64,000 bases of DNA from contig JAUCEF010000007.1 of assembly GCA_033558025.1 (NCBI GenBank), positions 682,001-746,000 of the forward strand, in the 5' to 3' direction. The notes below the pieces were generated by a model that made no database searches, was not told the origin of the DNA, and worked only from the letters and a program-made list of their open reading frames with translations. Source of the DNA: Phytophthora sp. 'mugwort' (Eukaryota > Oomycota > Peronosporomycetes > Peronosporales > Peronosporaceae). The translations under genes were made by a program, and so were the position numbers. Numbering within the stretch: position 1 is the first letter of the stretch; each line of letters starts with the position of its first letter. Below are positions 1 to 10,060 of the stretch, piece by piece.

Positions 1-507
1 CCGACGCCCGTGTCGCGGATCGTGAGCGTGTGCGCGTCCTTGTCAAAGCTGATGCGGATCTCCAAGTCGCGTAGTTTGCCTAGCAGTTCGTTGTTGGAAA
101 GCGCGAGGAAGCGGATCTTGTCCAGTGCATCGGAAGCGTTGGAGATGAGCTCGCGCAGGAAGATCTCCTTGGTGCGGTACAGTGAGTTGATGAGAATATC
201 CATGAGGCGTGAAACCTCGGCTTGGAACGCAAATGTCTCGCCTCCGGCCAGCGGCTCATCATCCAGGTCGTCCACCAGCAGACTCGGCGTGCTTCTTCTA
301 TCCGCGCACCGATAAAAAGGCATGAGCATTAACAAATCGTTAGTCAATGGCGAAGGGAATGAGTCAGAGCAGACTGATGACGCACCCCAACACGTCGCCC
401 GAGCCCGTGGCCACTTCGGCGTGGACGCTCCCTGAAGACAGCGCGCTAGAGCACAGGGCCATAGTCATGAGCAGCAGCAGCAGCGACAAGCGGCGGCCTC
501 CCTTCAT
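1..507 (-). CDS. Endoplasmin (ER HSP90, GRP94), 5' part only
   Basis: ATP-dependent chaperone of the ER lumen. Exon 1 (507-386) encodes a start Met, basic KGGRR, a leucine-rich hydrophobic stretch and small residues, a clear signal peptide. An 88 nt intron (385-298, GTGCGT...TAG) follows. Exon 2 runs from 297 off the window edge and encodes the HSP90 N-terminal ATPase signature: [19 protein letters not shown], then [20 protein letters not shown], then DTGVG. The Asn of SNASDALDK is the conserved ATP/Mg contact. The signal peptide separates this from cytosolic HSP90 and mitochondrial TRAP1. Only about 140 residues are visible, so the C-terminal ER-retention signal cannot be checked. The gene is head to head with a canopy-family gene. 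Confidence 0.93.
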
Positions 508-877
508 CGCTGGTGGGTAAAGTCGATCAGTTGTCTTCGGATCTTGCGGGCGAAAGTGATAATGAGCCGATTTGATGTGGTCGGCCGTCGGGTCGGTCGG
601 ACGAGTTGAAATGCATGAACAGCCGCTCGGCGCGATCTTTCCATGGATTTAAATCCTACGAATTAACTATTCCAAGATGATTTAACGTAAAACACTACGA
701 GTAAAACTGACAGTCCACGTGGTCCACGCAGGAGCGCTTCTAGAACTCCTGTGCAAAACGAATTGTCGACTCGAGATTAATTTAGGCGGGAAAGAGTGCG
801 CGATTGGACTAAAATGCTGCACATAGCCGCAGCTGTAACTGCCGAGGTTGCGCTCATACTCAGACCAGACGGCGACA
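508..877. promoter_or_regulatory. Shared divergent promoter of GRP94 and canopy genes
   Basis: 370 bp lie between the two start codons, so both promoters must be here. The palindrome CCACGTGG is at 715-722 with a second CCACG at 724-728, and an inverted CCAAT box (ATTGG) is at 803-807. CCACG and CCAAT are the parts of animal ER-stress elements, and ACGTG cores bind bZIP factors. The exact CCAAT-N9-CCACG spacing is not present. Co-regulation of the two ER genes is inference. Confidence 0.45.
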
Positions 878-1844
878 ATGAAGGCCGTGGCATTTGTGGC
901 GGCGACATTCCTCCCTGCAGCACTCGGATGGACCGACAGGTGCGACAGCTGTAGATTGTATAACGCATGTCGATATTGTAGCGGTACTGACGGTGTTACT
1001 TATTGTCGACGATGCTGCAGGTGGGACCACTCTAAGCGCTTCAACGCCGCTGGCCACGCGCAGCTCGACTGCGAAGGCGAGAATCATCCTGCGTCGTGCT
1101 GCAGTGAGTAGCCGCTAGTTAATAATTCTGCGCTGTTGAATGGTGATGTTGATGATATATCGCGTTGATCTTGTCTTTGATGAGCAGTCTGCAAGTCGAT
1201 CGTGTTTAAAATTGAGACGCAGCTGAACAACACGCAGGTCAGTCTGAAGATTTATACCTTGCGAGTTGCCGAAGGTCCTTTCTAATGGGTGGTGAACTAC
1301 ACCATATCCGTTGCTTCATTGCAGAATGACTACGACATCGACGTCGTCTTCCGCATTAGTGAGGAGAAGAAGCAGATTAAATTCTCTCGAAGCGAGGTTT
1401 GTCATCTCTGTTTCCTTTTGCCATAGAACCTAAACTACGTTGCTAATTTTGTTGCTGCATTTTGGGTAGGCGCGCATCCTCGAGGTACTGGATGACGTGT
1501 GCGAACAAGTCCCACTTGAGCTTCCGGGTGGCAACCACAAGGCCAAGCGAATGCTGAATGCTGCGGTACGCATCATGCTATTGATATCGACCTCATCATT
1601 GTCTATTAAATATAATTGTCTCTTATCGCTGCAGTGCAACGACTTTGTCGGTGTATACGAGGACGAGCTGACGCGTACCTTCTTTGACGATTTTACTCCG
1701 GCTAAGGAGCGGATGTGTGGTGGCATATTGCAAGGTCAGAGTAAACTGCAATTATTCAAATATTTTGGAGGTATTTTAACGTGATACCTTGTTGTTGCAG
1801 TCTGTCCACAAGTCGACAAAACGGCAAAGCATGAAGATCTCTAG
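878..1844 (+). CDS. Canopy-family (CNPY, saposin-like) ER protein
   Basis: Seven exons in consistent phase: 878-939, 1021-1103, 1188-1237, 1325-1396, 1470-1565, 1635-1734, 1801-1844, about 168 residues (animal CNPY2 is about 180). A short signal peptide (MKAVAFVAATFLPAALG) leads to a CxxC plus SIVFKIETQL segment. RSEARILEVLDDVCEQVP matches the canopy RSEAHLTELLEEICD region, then YEDELTRTFF and a late Cys pair. The six-cysteine saposin-like layout and the C-terminal KHEDL (HDEL-like ER retention) support the family. Animal canopy proteins act in ER folding, CNPY3 with GRP94. The 81 nt intron 1 has no stop and is a multiple of three; if retained it adds a Cys-rich insert. The ATG is the first Met before the signal peptide. 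Confidence 0.82.
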
Positions 1845-2042
1845 CTCTGCTTAGGAAGCGCTATCGGCAGTCGAAATTGCGATTGTAGAGCGAGCGGCAG
1901 CTATGGCGAAATCGTTTTCAGGCGTACAACTTTGTGCTCTAACATTGTTAGGAGTTTAGGATAGAAGACAATGCTACACAAAGTTCCGTTCGTATCGCTT
2001 CTAATGCCGCGCTTCGTTTCATTGGTCCAAGTGATGCATTTA

Positions 2043-2682
2043 TTAACCCAGAGCTGCCTTGGCCGAATCCTGGTCCCCACCTTCGCCCCAGCACGCGGGT
2101 TTGCCTTTCCGCCATCGCTCCTCCAGTTTCTGCATCGTGCACTCAAACACAGGCTTGTGGATCTTGCGGTTCACAATATTGTGTTGCTCGCACAACCACA
2201 TGGAAAAAGTCGTACGCGACTCCACACTGCACAATCAACCATGTCAGCAAGCACCACAACACATAGCAAAATTTAAACCACTCACCGCGGCGGAGACTTC
2301 GCGATTTCCTTCTGGAAATCGTCGGCGCAGTGCACGCACGGGTACATGAGCGCCAGCGCCTCGATGAACGTTGTGGCCTTGGCCTGATACTCCGGGGACG
2401 GCTTGTCCGGGTAGTAAATGCCCATGGAGTGCAGCTGTAAACAAGTTCAGAATATTCCGGTAAGTGTTAGGTCCACCTATGCATTTACTACCGCCAGAAA
2501 CGCGCACGCACTAGCCCCCAAGTAGCGTTGCCCAGCTCCTGGCGATCCAACGGGCAGTCGGCAGCTGCCTCGGGAAGCGCCGCCGCCTTCTTGACTTTCT
2601 TGCCCACGGAACTCTTGAAGAAATCCATCTTGTCGGCGCACGCCGGCTCCACGCAGTTCGGATCGCTCTTTGTCACCACCAT
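2043..2682 (-). CDS. ERV1: FAD-linked sulfhydryl oxidase ERV1/ALR
   Basis: Oxidises Mia40-type carriers in the mitochondrial intermembrane space and passes electrons to cytochrome c or oxygen. Three exons: 2682-2512, 2434-2286, 2226-2043, about 167 residues. The ERV1 core is clear: DCPLDRQELGNATWGL, HSMGIYYPDKPSPEYQ, the catalytic CxxC in YPCVHCADDF, FSMWLCEQHNIVNRKI (H and N contact FAD), and KLEERWRKG. A second pair, CVEPAC (Cx4C), sits in the N-terminal tail and may be the shuttle disulfide. There is no signal peptide, which favours mitochondria over the ER. The start chosen (MVVTKSDPNC) is the first in-frame ATG; an upstream exon cannot be excluded. Confidence 0.88.
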
Positions 2683-2868
2683 CAGCCAGACAACTTGAGC
2701 GCCAAGCTTCCAGAAGGCAAGTGAAAAGCAAGTGCGACAATGACGAGCGCAATTGAGTTGCGTATCGACGGTATGTTGCTGCTCGCATCTAAAGCGCAAC
2801 TTAGTAGACAACTTCAACTTCAGAAAAGTTTCTCCGGGCGTCGCTTCATTTGCTAAGCTCCCTGAACT

Positions 2869-4250
2869 ATGATGAGGTCGCCCACACTCCTCCCGCCCAA
2901 GTCCCCTCAGAATAAAGCCATTGATGCCTTGTAGGTGACCCCCACTGCCAGTAGTCTGACCTACGAGACTCTCTGACTCCTGTTTGCTGTTGCAGCGTCA
3001 ACTCAAATGTGACGACGGTAAATGAGCGGGAAGGCACGCAACTCGCGGAAGCAACGCCACAATTGGATCTCCCACAACGGATTGATGCCCCCGAGAGCGT
3101 ACGTAGCTTTATATATATTAAAGCTAAGATGAGTATCCGCTCAGAAGCTGACTTTGCATCCGGTTTAGATCAAAACACCGGAGAGAGACTTTCCTCAGAC
3201 TAAAGAGGAACGCATCCAAAAGACTGTGTTCTCCCCCCATGCGACGGCACTGCGCAAGCTAAAGGCGCACATTCGGTCGTCATTTGACAACGGAGCAAAT
3301 GTGGAGGCTAAGCTGAGCTGCTGTTCCTCGCAGAAGCTCAAGGATCGCGGTCGGGCTGTCTCCTCCAAGCTCATCAAGGAGTACTCCATGTTAGCGGAAT
3401 CGAGCAAGCGTGCTGAGCGACACGATGCCGAGTGCACAGCCTACTTGTGGTGAGTGTACATGCCACTACTACAAACTCGTTTGATTGTGGTCTAACAAAT
3501 CTCCCCTTGTCTGTGTTCCTCAGCCTCGGCATCCTTCATGATAACATCGAGGACTATTCTAAGGCTATCGACTACTACCTGCTAGTGCTGTCAATCAGTG
3601 AAAGCACACAGAACAAATTGTTCATGGGGCTGGCCGCTAACTGCACCGGTGTTAACTATCAGCTCCTATCTTCGATCACGAAAGATTACTGCTACACGGG
3701 CAAGTTCGTAGACCCGCAGAATCGAAGTCTGCAGAATGCGCTAGTGTACCATCAGAAACACCTGGAGGTTGCAGATGACGCCGGCAAATTCGTAGCCCAT
3801 TTGAACCTGGGACTTACGCTGAGTTCCCTTGACCGTCCAAATGAAGCTGCTCACTACTATCAGGAGGCCCTTCGTTTAGCTATCCAGTTAAACAGCGCGT
3901 ACGGTCAGAGTCTTGCCGTCGGCAACCTGGGGCTACTGGCTAGTCGTCAAAACGATCTAGATACTGCGGTCGCGTGTATGAATCAGCATCTGCAGCTCAT
4001 CCAATCAGTCAATGATCGTCCAGCGGAGACGTTTGCGTGGATTCAGCTCGGTCAGTTTGCAAGCCGACGTGCTGAATACGAGAAGGCGGAGCGGGCGTTC
4101 GACCAGGCACATCGGCTAGCCCAGGAACTGGGCGATGTTGGCACCGTCAAACAGTGCAGCTGTTACCTAGGCGTTGCCCGTGCGCGTCTTCAAATGCAGG
4201 GTTATGTGCGCCAGCTAACAAGCTCGTTACTACCGCAAACAGCAACCTGA
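2869..4250 (+). CDS. Tetratricopeptide repeat protein, possibly TTC29-like
   Basis: Four exons in phase: 2869-2930, 2996-3098, 3169-3449, 3524-4250, about 390 residues. The second half is TPR helices: DYSKAIDYYLLVLSI, AHLNLGLTLSSLDRPNEAAH, SLAVGNLGLLASRQNDLDTA, AWIQLGQFASRRAEYEKAER. The N-terminal part is polar and unrecognised. TPRs are protein-interaction scaffolds. The overall length and spacing recall the axonemal protein TTC29, which would suit flagellate zoospores, but that identity is a guess; the TPR call is firm. It lies divergent from ERV1 with about 186 bp between start codons. Confidence 0.78.
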
Positions 4251-4380
4251 GGACGAAGTCCACCTCAAAACAGGTTCCTCGTAAAAATTCCGGCTTCCCG
4301 AGTGATATACTTTCGTTTTCTTCTTCCTTTGTTGCTCCTGTTGCGACTATTGGCGTGATACTCTCACGTATTTCAGCAAA

Positions 4381-5679
4381 CTAATCCTTCATCTCGATCA
4401 ATTTGATGACACCGTCGCGGTTGGCGTTCTTATCACTTGATGGCCTGTCACCGACGTAAGCCAGCACGTTTTTGCTAGGATGCCAGCTCAAGTACTGTAG
4501 GTTGTTCTGGAGCTGTAAGTTAACGACCTTCTCGCCGCTTTCCACGTCCACCACGACCAAATTGGGGTCATCCATGCCAATCGCTATAAACTTGCCATCG
4601 TGGCTGAAGCGAACAAATCGAATGCTTGATCTGCAAGTAACAAGCGCAATCATTTTTGTAAGCGACCTCGATCTTCTGCTGTTATACGCGGGCATGATGC
4701 AACTACGCACGTCGTGACCACGAATGTCTTCGCGCAATAAAGTTCCTCTAGGTCCCAGATGCTCACCAGCGAGTCCAGGCCGCCTAAGGCCAAGAATCTG
4801 CGTAATGCAAAAAGCAACGTCAATCAATTATTTGAACACGTGCTGCACCTCCCACCCCCACCCTATCCTAACTTACCGTCCGGATGGGTGAAAGTCCAAG
4901 GAAACACAGCTTCCAGCATGTGCCATAACCTGCCACATCACCAGCCACATCAACTTTGTAAGTCCCCGCTAACCATTACCACCTGAAGAAACGCAAACCC
5001 GGGTTTTACCTTGTGCGCGCTTTCCAGATTGGGGTTTCCCTTCTTCTCTACAACTACCCGCATAATCTCAAAAGTGCCGAAACCGGCCGCATGGCCTGCC
5101 GCCACGAAAAGGAAGCCGCTCTTGCTGAACTGCATTTCGTAGGACTCGAAAGGGTTCACTACACGCCGCACCACGCGCGCCTTGCGCGTGTCGATGAGCG
5201 TGATGCAGTCCGGATTACCTACCACGACATACTTGGCGTCGTGGCTGTAGGCGATGTTAACGGCGTCGCTGGGCAGCGAAACGCTGTTGACGATGCGGCC
5301 GGTCTTGGCGTCCCAGATTCGCACCGTCTTGTCGGCGCCCGTGCTGGCCAGGCGATGCGGTGTCGTGGGATCCCATGAGAGCGACAGGATCGAGTCCGAG
5401 TGACCGCGCATGTCCATCAGCTCCCGCTCCTGACGGGCAATTTTAACAATCAACTTGTTAGCATTTAGCAGGAGGTACGGGGGTCGGAGGGATGGACTGC
5501 GTCCGTACGGTAACGGGGTCCCAGATGCGGATGCTGCGGTCGTTGGAGCCTGAGGCCAGCATGGAGCCGTCACAGTTGAAGCCCAGTGCGTATACCTTGC
5601 GCGAGTGGCCATTCAGCTCTGGCAGTTGCACATACGCCGCCGCCTTGCCGCGCGCCATGCTCTCGCTGCGCAACGCCAT
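4381..5679 (-). CDS. THOC3: THO complex subunit 3 (WD40 protein, TEX1/THOC3)
   Basis: Nuclear WD40 subunit of the THO/TREX complex, which couples transcription to mRNA export. Five exons: 5679-5509, 5429-5010, 4929-4877, 4797-4711, 4630-4381, about 326 residues (human THOC3 about 351). WD blades seen include GHSRKVYALGFNCDGSMLAS, GHSDSILSLSWDPTTPHRLA, TGADKTVRIWDAKTGRI, LGGLDSLVSIWDLEELYCAK and the final FSHDGKFIAIGMDD. The THOC3-like NPDCITLIDTRKARV and the C-terminal LSWHPSKNVLAYVGD argue for THOC3 over a generic WD40 protein. The upstream in-frame GTG at 5721 is not needed. Confidence 0.85.
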
Positions 5680-6564
5680 CACGAATGTCGTCCGATAAAT
5701 GAAGTGCGATTGGCGTGGCACAGATCGCTTTCACGAGGTTATTTACAACTGTACCATAGGGTTAGATATTAGAGGCGCAAATAGAACTTCAACGTTTATA
5801 ATAAGGGGCTTTAGAATTTTTTCATCTGTTCTGTTAGAATGACTCAGAATATCGCGAGTAAAAGCAATGATATTGCGTTAGCGCTCCGGTGCTGTTAAAC
5901 AACGTTATAAGATCATCTCAAGCGGTTAAATCTAATCTCAAGCGTTAAGGACTTCAAACATTAGGATAAGTCGGTGCCGAGGTTAAATTAAGCCGAGCCA
6001 TATGCCGCGGCAAGCTCAACGGAGTGGAGCGTTGCGTCGATGTTAGACGACTTAGGTAACTCGACAAAGAAAATATATTACCTACCTATTGAGGGTGACG
6101 CCAATGGGGCCAACCAAGCCCAAACATGAATGTTCTGACAAGAGACAAAAAGATGGCAATTTCTTTTTGTCCTCGTCACTCAATACTGCCGCCTCATGAT
6201 GGGCTTCTTCTGCTAGTGGCCAGCATCGAAAAGAGTGTTTCAGGAGTGATTCGTAATGTTGCTTTCGGCTTGAAGAGTTTCCATATTGTTCCTTTTGCGC
6301 AATACTAAATGAAAGTCAAAACACTGGAGATTCGAGTTCCTGGTAAGTTAAACGTCATTGTGAAGTTAAAAACCACTGTATGACCCAATATTGATGTCTT
6401 AATTAACGTTTTTTTTAACGGCGATATTTTAGGCAAAAATCCGCGTTAAAGCCGACTTGTGCCAGTCGCCGCGACTGAGTCGCGGCCTTGCACCCATCGA
6501 GAGAGCCTGCAAACTCTGTCGTCACTCCGAAATTACCAACCCACCGACGCCGGGCTTGCCGCTA
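5680..6564. other. Intergenic, no gene seen
   Basis: About 885 bp between the THOC3 and lipase start codons. It is AT-richer than its surroundings and has only short open frames, the longest about 60 codons with no recognisable motif. It must hold the two divergent promoters and leader sequences. No repeat structure was recognised. Confidence 0.6.
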
Positions 6565-9324
6565 ATGACTACTCGAGGCCGAGGCGGAGACGTGCCCATT
6601 CTGGAGGCCGACCGTCTTGGACGTACGTCCTCTGTCTCGGTGGATGTCCATGGTGGGCAGTTCAACGCGTCATCCAGTCCTCCGCATAGGCGCAATTTCA
6701 TGTTACGAGAGGCCACGGTCGGCTATTCGGACCGCCTGATGCACGTGTACAAGCAGAAGGACCGCGTTCTAGCCACGGCCGAAGGGCGCGAGGAAGAGCT
6801 GCACGCCTACAGCAAAGCGTCCGGCAAATGGCGCTTCTATCGCACGCTGTGCCAAGTGCGCTTCGGCTACCTGTCGTTTCTGGTGGTCATGATGGTGCTC
6901 ATGTTCTCGTTCTCGCTGCTGATGGAGATTTTCTTCGCGATTTTCTTGCCTAGTGCCAAGTACGACGAGTACTATACGGTGCGAGCCGTGATCTCGTTGG
7001 TGCTGCTGCCGATGGTGCTGTTCTTCCTGTCCTACGCCTTCGAGGAGGCCTCAAGACTCTTCGTGGATTCACTCAACAAGTCGGACGGCTCGCTGCCCAA
7101 CTTCCGATTGGCGCTGGCTGTTGTGATCCACTATCTTCGTCATCGGACGGACCTGGTGGAGCCGGAGGAATCGGACGACCGAATATCTGAAGAGCCTGAG
7201 ACTCAAGGAGGTGGCGAGCTGCGGAGAAGTCGAACTAGTGCGGTACCTGTCGGGAAGTTACGCCCTAGAGGCTCGTTGCTGCTAACTGCAAAAGAGGATC
7301 CGTTCGTGGATGATGACAAAGAGGAAGAGGACGAAGCCTGGCAGCGCAAGGAAGCGGCTGCTGAAAAGCTGAAGGTTACAGCGGAGGCGACGGAAGCGCG
7401 CGTAGGCGAAGGGCCACAGAAACGAACTGCTAAGGATCGATGGAAACGCATACAGGCAGCTGTAAAAACCACTCTGCTTATCAAGAAGGTGCAGGATGAA
7501 GGCCCAGCCATCGATCTGTCTACTTTTCTCGTTGTGGACATTGTGTGCCCTGTGTTTTTCGAGGTTTTCACAGCAGCTTCAATGGTCATAAAGTTTGTGA
7601 CAAGTTGGTCCATGTCGGATGCATTTCTAGCCTATGTTCAGATGGGATTCTGGTGTGTTGGCGGGTACCTGGTACTTTGGATGATAGCGCACTTTTGGAG
7701 CAGCCGTAATGGGAAAATGCGTGTTATTGTGAGCAACTATCGTCGCCGGAGGCGTATCATGCGTCGAGCAGTTAGTGCTCTTGAACAAAAAAAACGTGCG
7801 GAGCACCTGTGGTTGTTGGATGTTGGTTTCCGCTTCGTCCATCACGTCGGACTCGCGCTGCATCCTACGCGTTGGTTCTGTTTCGACAAGTCTAAGCAGG
7901 ACAATAAGAAACGGGGTAAGACTCGTGTTGATGAGGTTACCATTCCGATTGCAGCAGCTGGAGGGCTCGATCAAACATCTACCACTGCTGTAAGAACTGG
8001 TGTAGAAGCCGGTGCCGATACAGGACGTCCACACGCTGCGTCTGTATACGTCTCGCGCCTGCATCAAATGCAGGAATTCCGAGCGTGGGCACGCTCGCGC
8101 AACCCATGGCACAACTTGTCGTTAAACGTCCGTGCCATGGTTTTGCTGGTGCTCGTGATCGGCTCTGCTTTGCTATCATTGGACACTTTCTTTATTGGTT
8201 GGCCCATCATGGGCGTGTGTCTTATTGCTCTGAGCTCTGTCGTGCAAAGGCGATTCCCTCAGATTTTCGGCCGCGCGTTTAGAAAGTTCATTTCAGCTTT
8301 TGTGGTCGTCTCGCTCATTTTCTTTTCGTCTTCGTTTATCATCGGCACATTCGTATCTGGTGGTGCCTTTAAGCTGGGACCGTTTGACAACTCGACTTCG
8401 TTGACATCGAGCGCCCTCAAAATCACCCACGGTATATCAGCTTCAATCACCATTAACGGGAAAGTGATCAACTTCGACGATACGTCCGAGTACGCAGCTT
8501 GTAGCATCAGCTACCAAGGACTCTCGGTACTGGATCTGGCATTGATGGCCGATGCCGCGTATGGCACAACGATTGATATTCAGAAGTCAGCGCTTGAGAA
8601 TCGTTTCAACGGAACCGAGCTAGAGAATTGGACATACGTGGCGCGCAACAATGAAAGCACAGATGGGCAGACGTGGATGGAAATCTACTTTCCAGGCGTG
8701 AATATGACGGTGATCGCGGTACGTGGTACAGCCTCAGCGACGGATGCTCTCGAAGATATGCACTTTTGGTTCGGGATATGTATCATGCAAGCAGCAAATA
8801 CGTTTGTCCCATTCCTGAAGCAGTTGCCTCGCGCTTTCGTAGTGAAAATGCTGTCTATGCGTCTTATCGCTAGCGTCATGCCATCGCCCGTATACACGGA
8901 CTTGATGAATCACGCCGTGAATACACGTGTTCGTGTAGGGGAGAACCTTGTGATCACAGGGCATAGTCTGGGTGGAGCTATTGCTGCCATGATTGGCGCT
9001 AAGACCAAGACGAGTGCTGTTTCATTTTCAGGACCTGGGCTACTGTACTCGTTGGGGCGCTTCGGGATCACCTCTCAAGACGTTCGCGACTACGTATTGA
9101 CTATGAAGCCCAGGAAGGATATCGTTCCACAGGTGGACGAGCTGGGCGGTTTGGTGCAGGAGATTCGTTGCAAGAAATCGTCCCCTATGGGCTGCCATAG
9201 CACTAGTACTCACCTGTGCGAGTTATATTTCTCGTGCGGCGATCCAAGACAGCGCAACTGGTCCACAAATCAGCAGTGTATCGCGTACGATGCACTTCCG
9301 TCTGATGACGACGATGACGAGTAG
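6565..9324 (+). CDS. Multi-pass membrane class 3 lipase
   Basis: Intronless, 919 residues from the ATG at 6565; the frame is open further 5' but has no earlier ATG. The N-terminal two thirds carry about six hydrophobic segments near residues 100-129, 139-159, 318-345, 354-378, 525-560 and 575-599, with charged linkers between. The C-terminal part is an alpha/beta hydrolase of the lipase 3 family: VIAVRGTASATDALEDM and then the nucleophile elbow ITGHSLGGAIAAM with Ser at about 801. Likely triad partners are Asp852 (KPRKDIVPQVDELGG) and His883 (STSTHLCELYFSCGD). It probably hydrolyses membrane acylglycerols or phospholipids, like diacylglycerol lipases, though DAGL normally has four TMs. The tail is acidic (DDDDDE). 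Confidence 0.85.
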   Translation: MTTRGRGGDVPILEADRLGRTSSVSVDVHGGQFNASSSPPHRRNFMLREATVGYSDRLMHVYKQKDRVLATAEGREEELHAYSKASGKWRFYRTLCQVRFGYLSFLVVMMVLMFSFSLLMEIFFAIFLPSAKYDEYYTVRAVISLVLLPMVLFFLSYAFEEASRLFVDSLNKSDGSLPNFRLALAVVIHYLRHRTDLVEPEESDDRISEEPETQGGGELRRSRTSAVPVGKLRPRGSLLLTAKEDPFVDDDKEEEDEAWQRKEAAAEKLKVTAEATEARVGEGPQKRTAKDRWKRIQAAVKTTLLIKKVQDEGPAIDLSTFLVVDIVCPVFFEVFTAASMVIKFVTSWSMSDAFLAYVQMGFWCVGGYLVLWMIAHFWSSRNGKMRVIVSNYRRRRRIMRRAVSALEQKKRAEHLWLLDVGFRFVHHVGLALHPTRWFCFDKSKQDNKKRGKTRVDEVTIPIAAAGGLDQTSTTAVRTGVEAGADTGRPHAASVYVSRLHQMQEFRAWARSRNPWHNLSLNVRAMVLLVLVIGSALLSLDTFFIGWPIMGVCLIALSSVVQRRFPQIFGRAFRKFISAFVVVSLIFFSSSFIIGTFVSGGAFKLGPFDNSTSLTSSALKITHGISASITINGKVINFDDTSEYAACSISYQGLSVLDLALMADAAYGTTIDIQKSALENRFNGTELENWTYVARNNESTDGQTWMEIYFPGVNMTVIAVRGTASATDALEDMHFWFGICIMQAANTFVPFLKQLPRAFVVKMLSMRLIASVMPSPVYTDLMNHAVNTRVRVGENLVITGHSLGGAIAAMIGAKTKTSAVSFSGPGLLYSLGRFGITSQDVRDYVLTMKPRKDIVPQVDELGGLVQEIRCKKSSPMGCHSTSTHLCELYFSCGDPRQRNWSTNQQCIAYDALPSDDDDDE

Positions 9325-9533
9325 TTGCGAATAAAGCAGTGTGGAAAAGAAGCCTGCATCAGTTAGCAGGAGAACAGCAATGTGGTTACGATTGAATGTA
9401 TAAGCTGGATAACATGTCGAAGTTTGTCGACTATGAAGCACCACGTGAGCTCAAATTCATCGCCATTCTTTGTTGTACGACGCATCAAATTGAGTTCGGG
9501 AAGATAGCTACGTGCAAATCTTGAAGTGAGAGC

Positions 9534-9969
9534 TTAACCATTGCCAGCAGCCGAGACGCGAGGCACGTCGTGGTGTTCTGTGAGACTGCCAAGGTGCTGG
9601 TTAAGCTCTTCGATGCGCTCTCGGTACGTCTTGGACGCCAGCTTCTCGATCTCCTCTTGCTCCTGGTAGCAGAACAGAATTAACAACGTCAGATGTTGTG
9701 TATCGTGTAATATATACACACTAGCTACTAGTATGTGCTACGAAACGCACCCTCTTCTTCTTGTGCTCGGTATGTCGACGCTGTGCTGGGGTCATGTCGT
9801 GCATGTCGACCTCCAGGTCCTCGCTCTTATCCCCTTCATGACGCTGCTCTTCTTCCTCCTCACGACGCTTCGACGGCTTCTTCTGGTGCTTCTTGTGCTT
9901 GTGCTTAGACGACACCTTAAGCTTGCTGCCGTTCTTGAGCTTGAGCTTGCCTCGCTTAACGTTCTCCAT
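9534..9969 (-). CDS. FAM32A: FAM32A homologue
   Basis: Two exons, 9969-9751 and 9662-9534, split by an 88 nt intron; 115 residues (human FAM32A has 112). The start VKRGKLKLKNG matches the family KGPLKLKG motif, followed by a lysine-rich region, TPAQRRHTEHKKKR and the conserved end SKTYRERIEELNQHLGSLTE with HHDVPRVS. Known FAM32A is nuclear and is found in the active human spliceosome, helping 3' splice-site use. Its start lies 91 bp from the divergent start of the next gene, so they must divide a very compact promoter. Confidence 0.85.
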
Positions 9970-10060
9970 CGTGACTTGGCGAAAGTATACTGCACTTTCA
10001 AGAAAAAAAACGATGTGGCATACATCATGTTTTATTTTCTACTTTGGTACAGCAGCACGA

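Noticed and set aside
7627..8112. Minus-strand open frame of 161 codons
   Set aside because: Inside the lipase coding sequence, antisense, without motifs.
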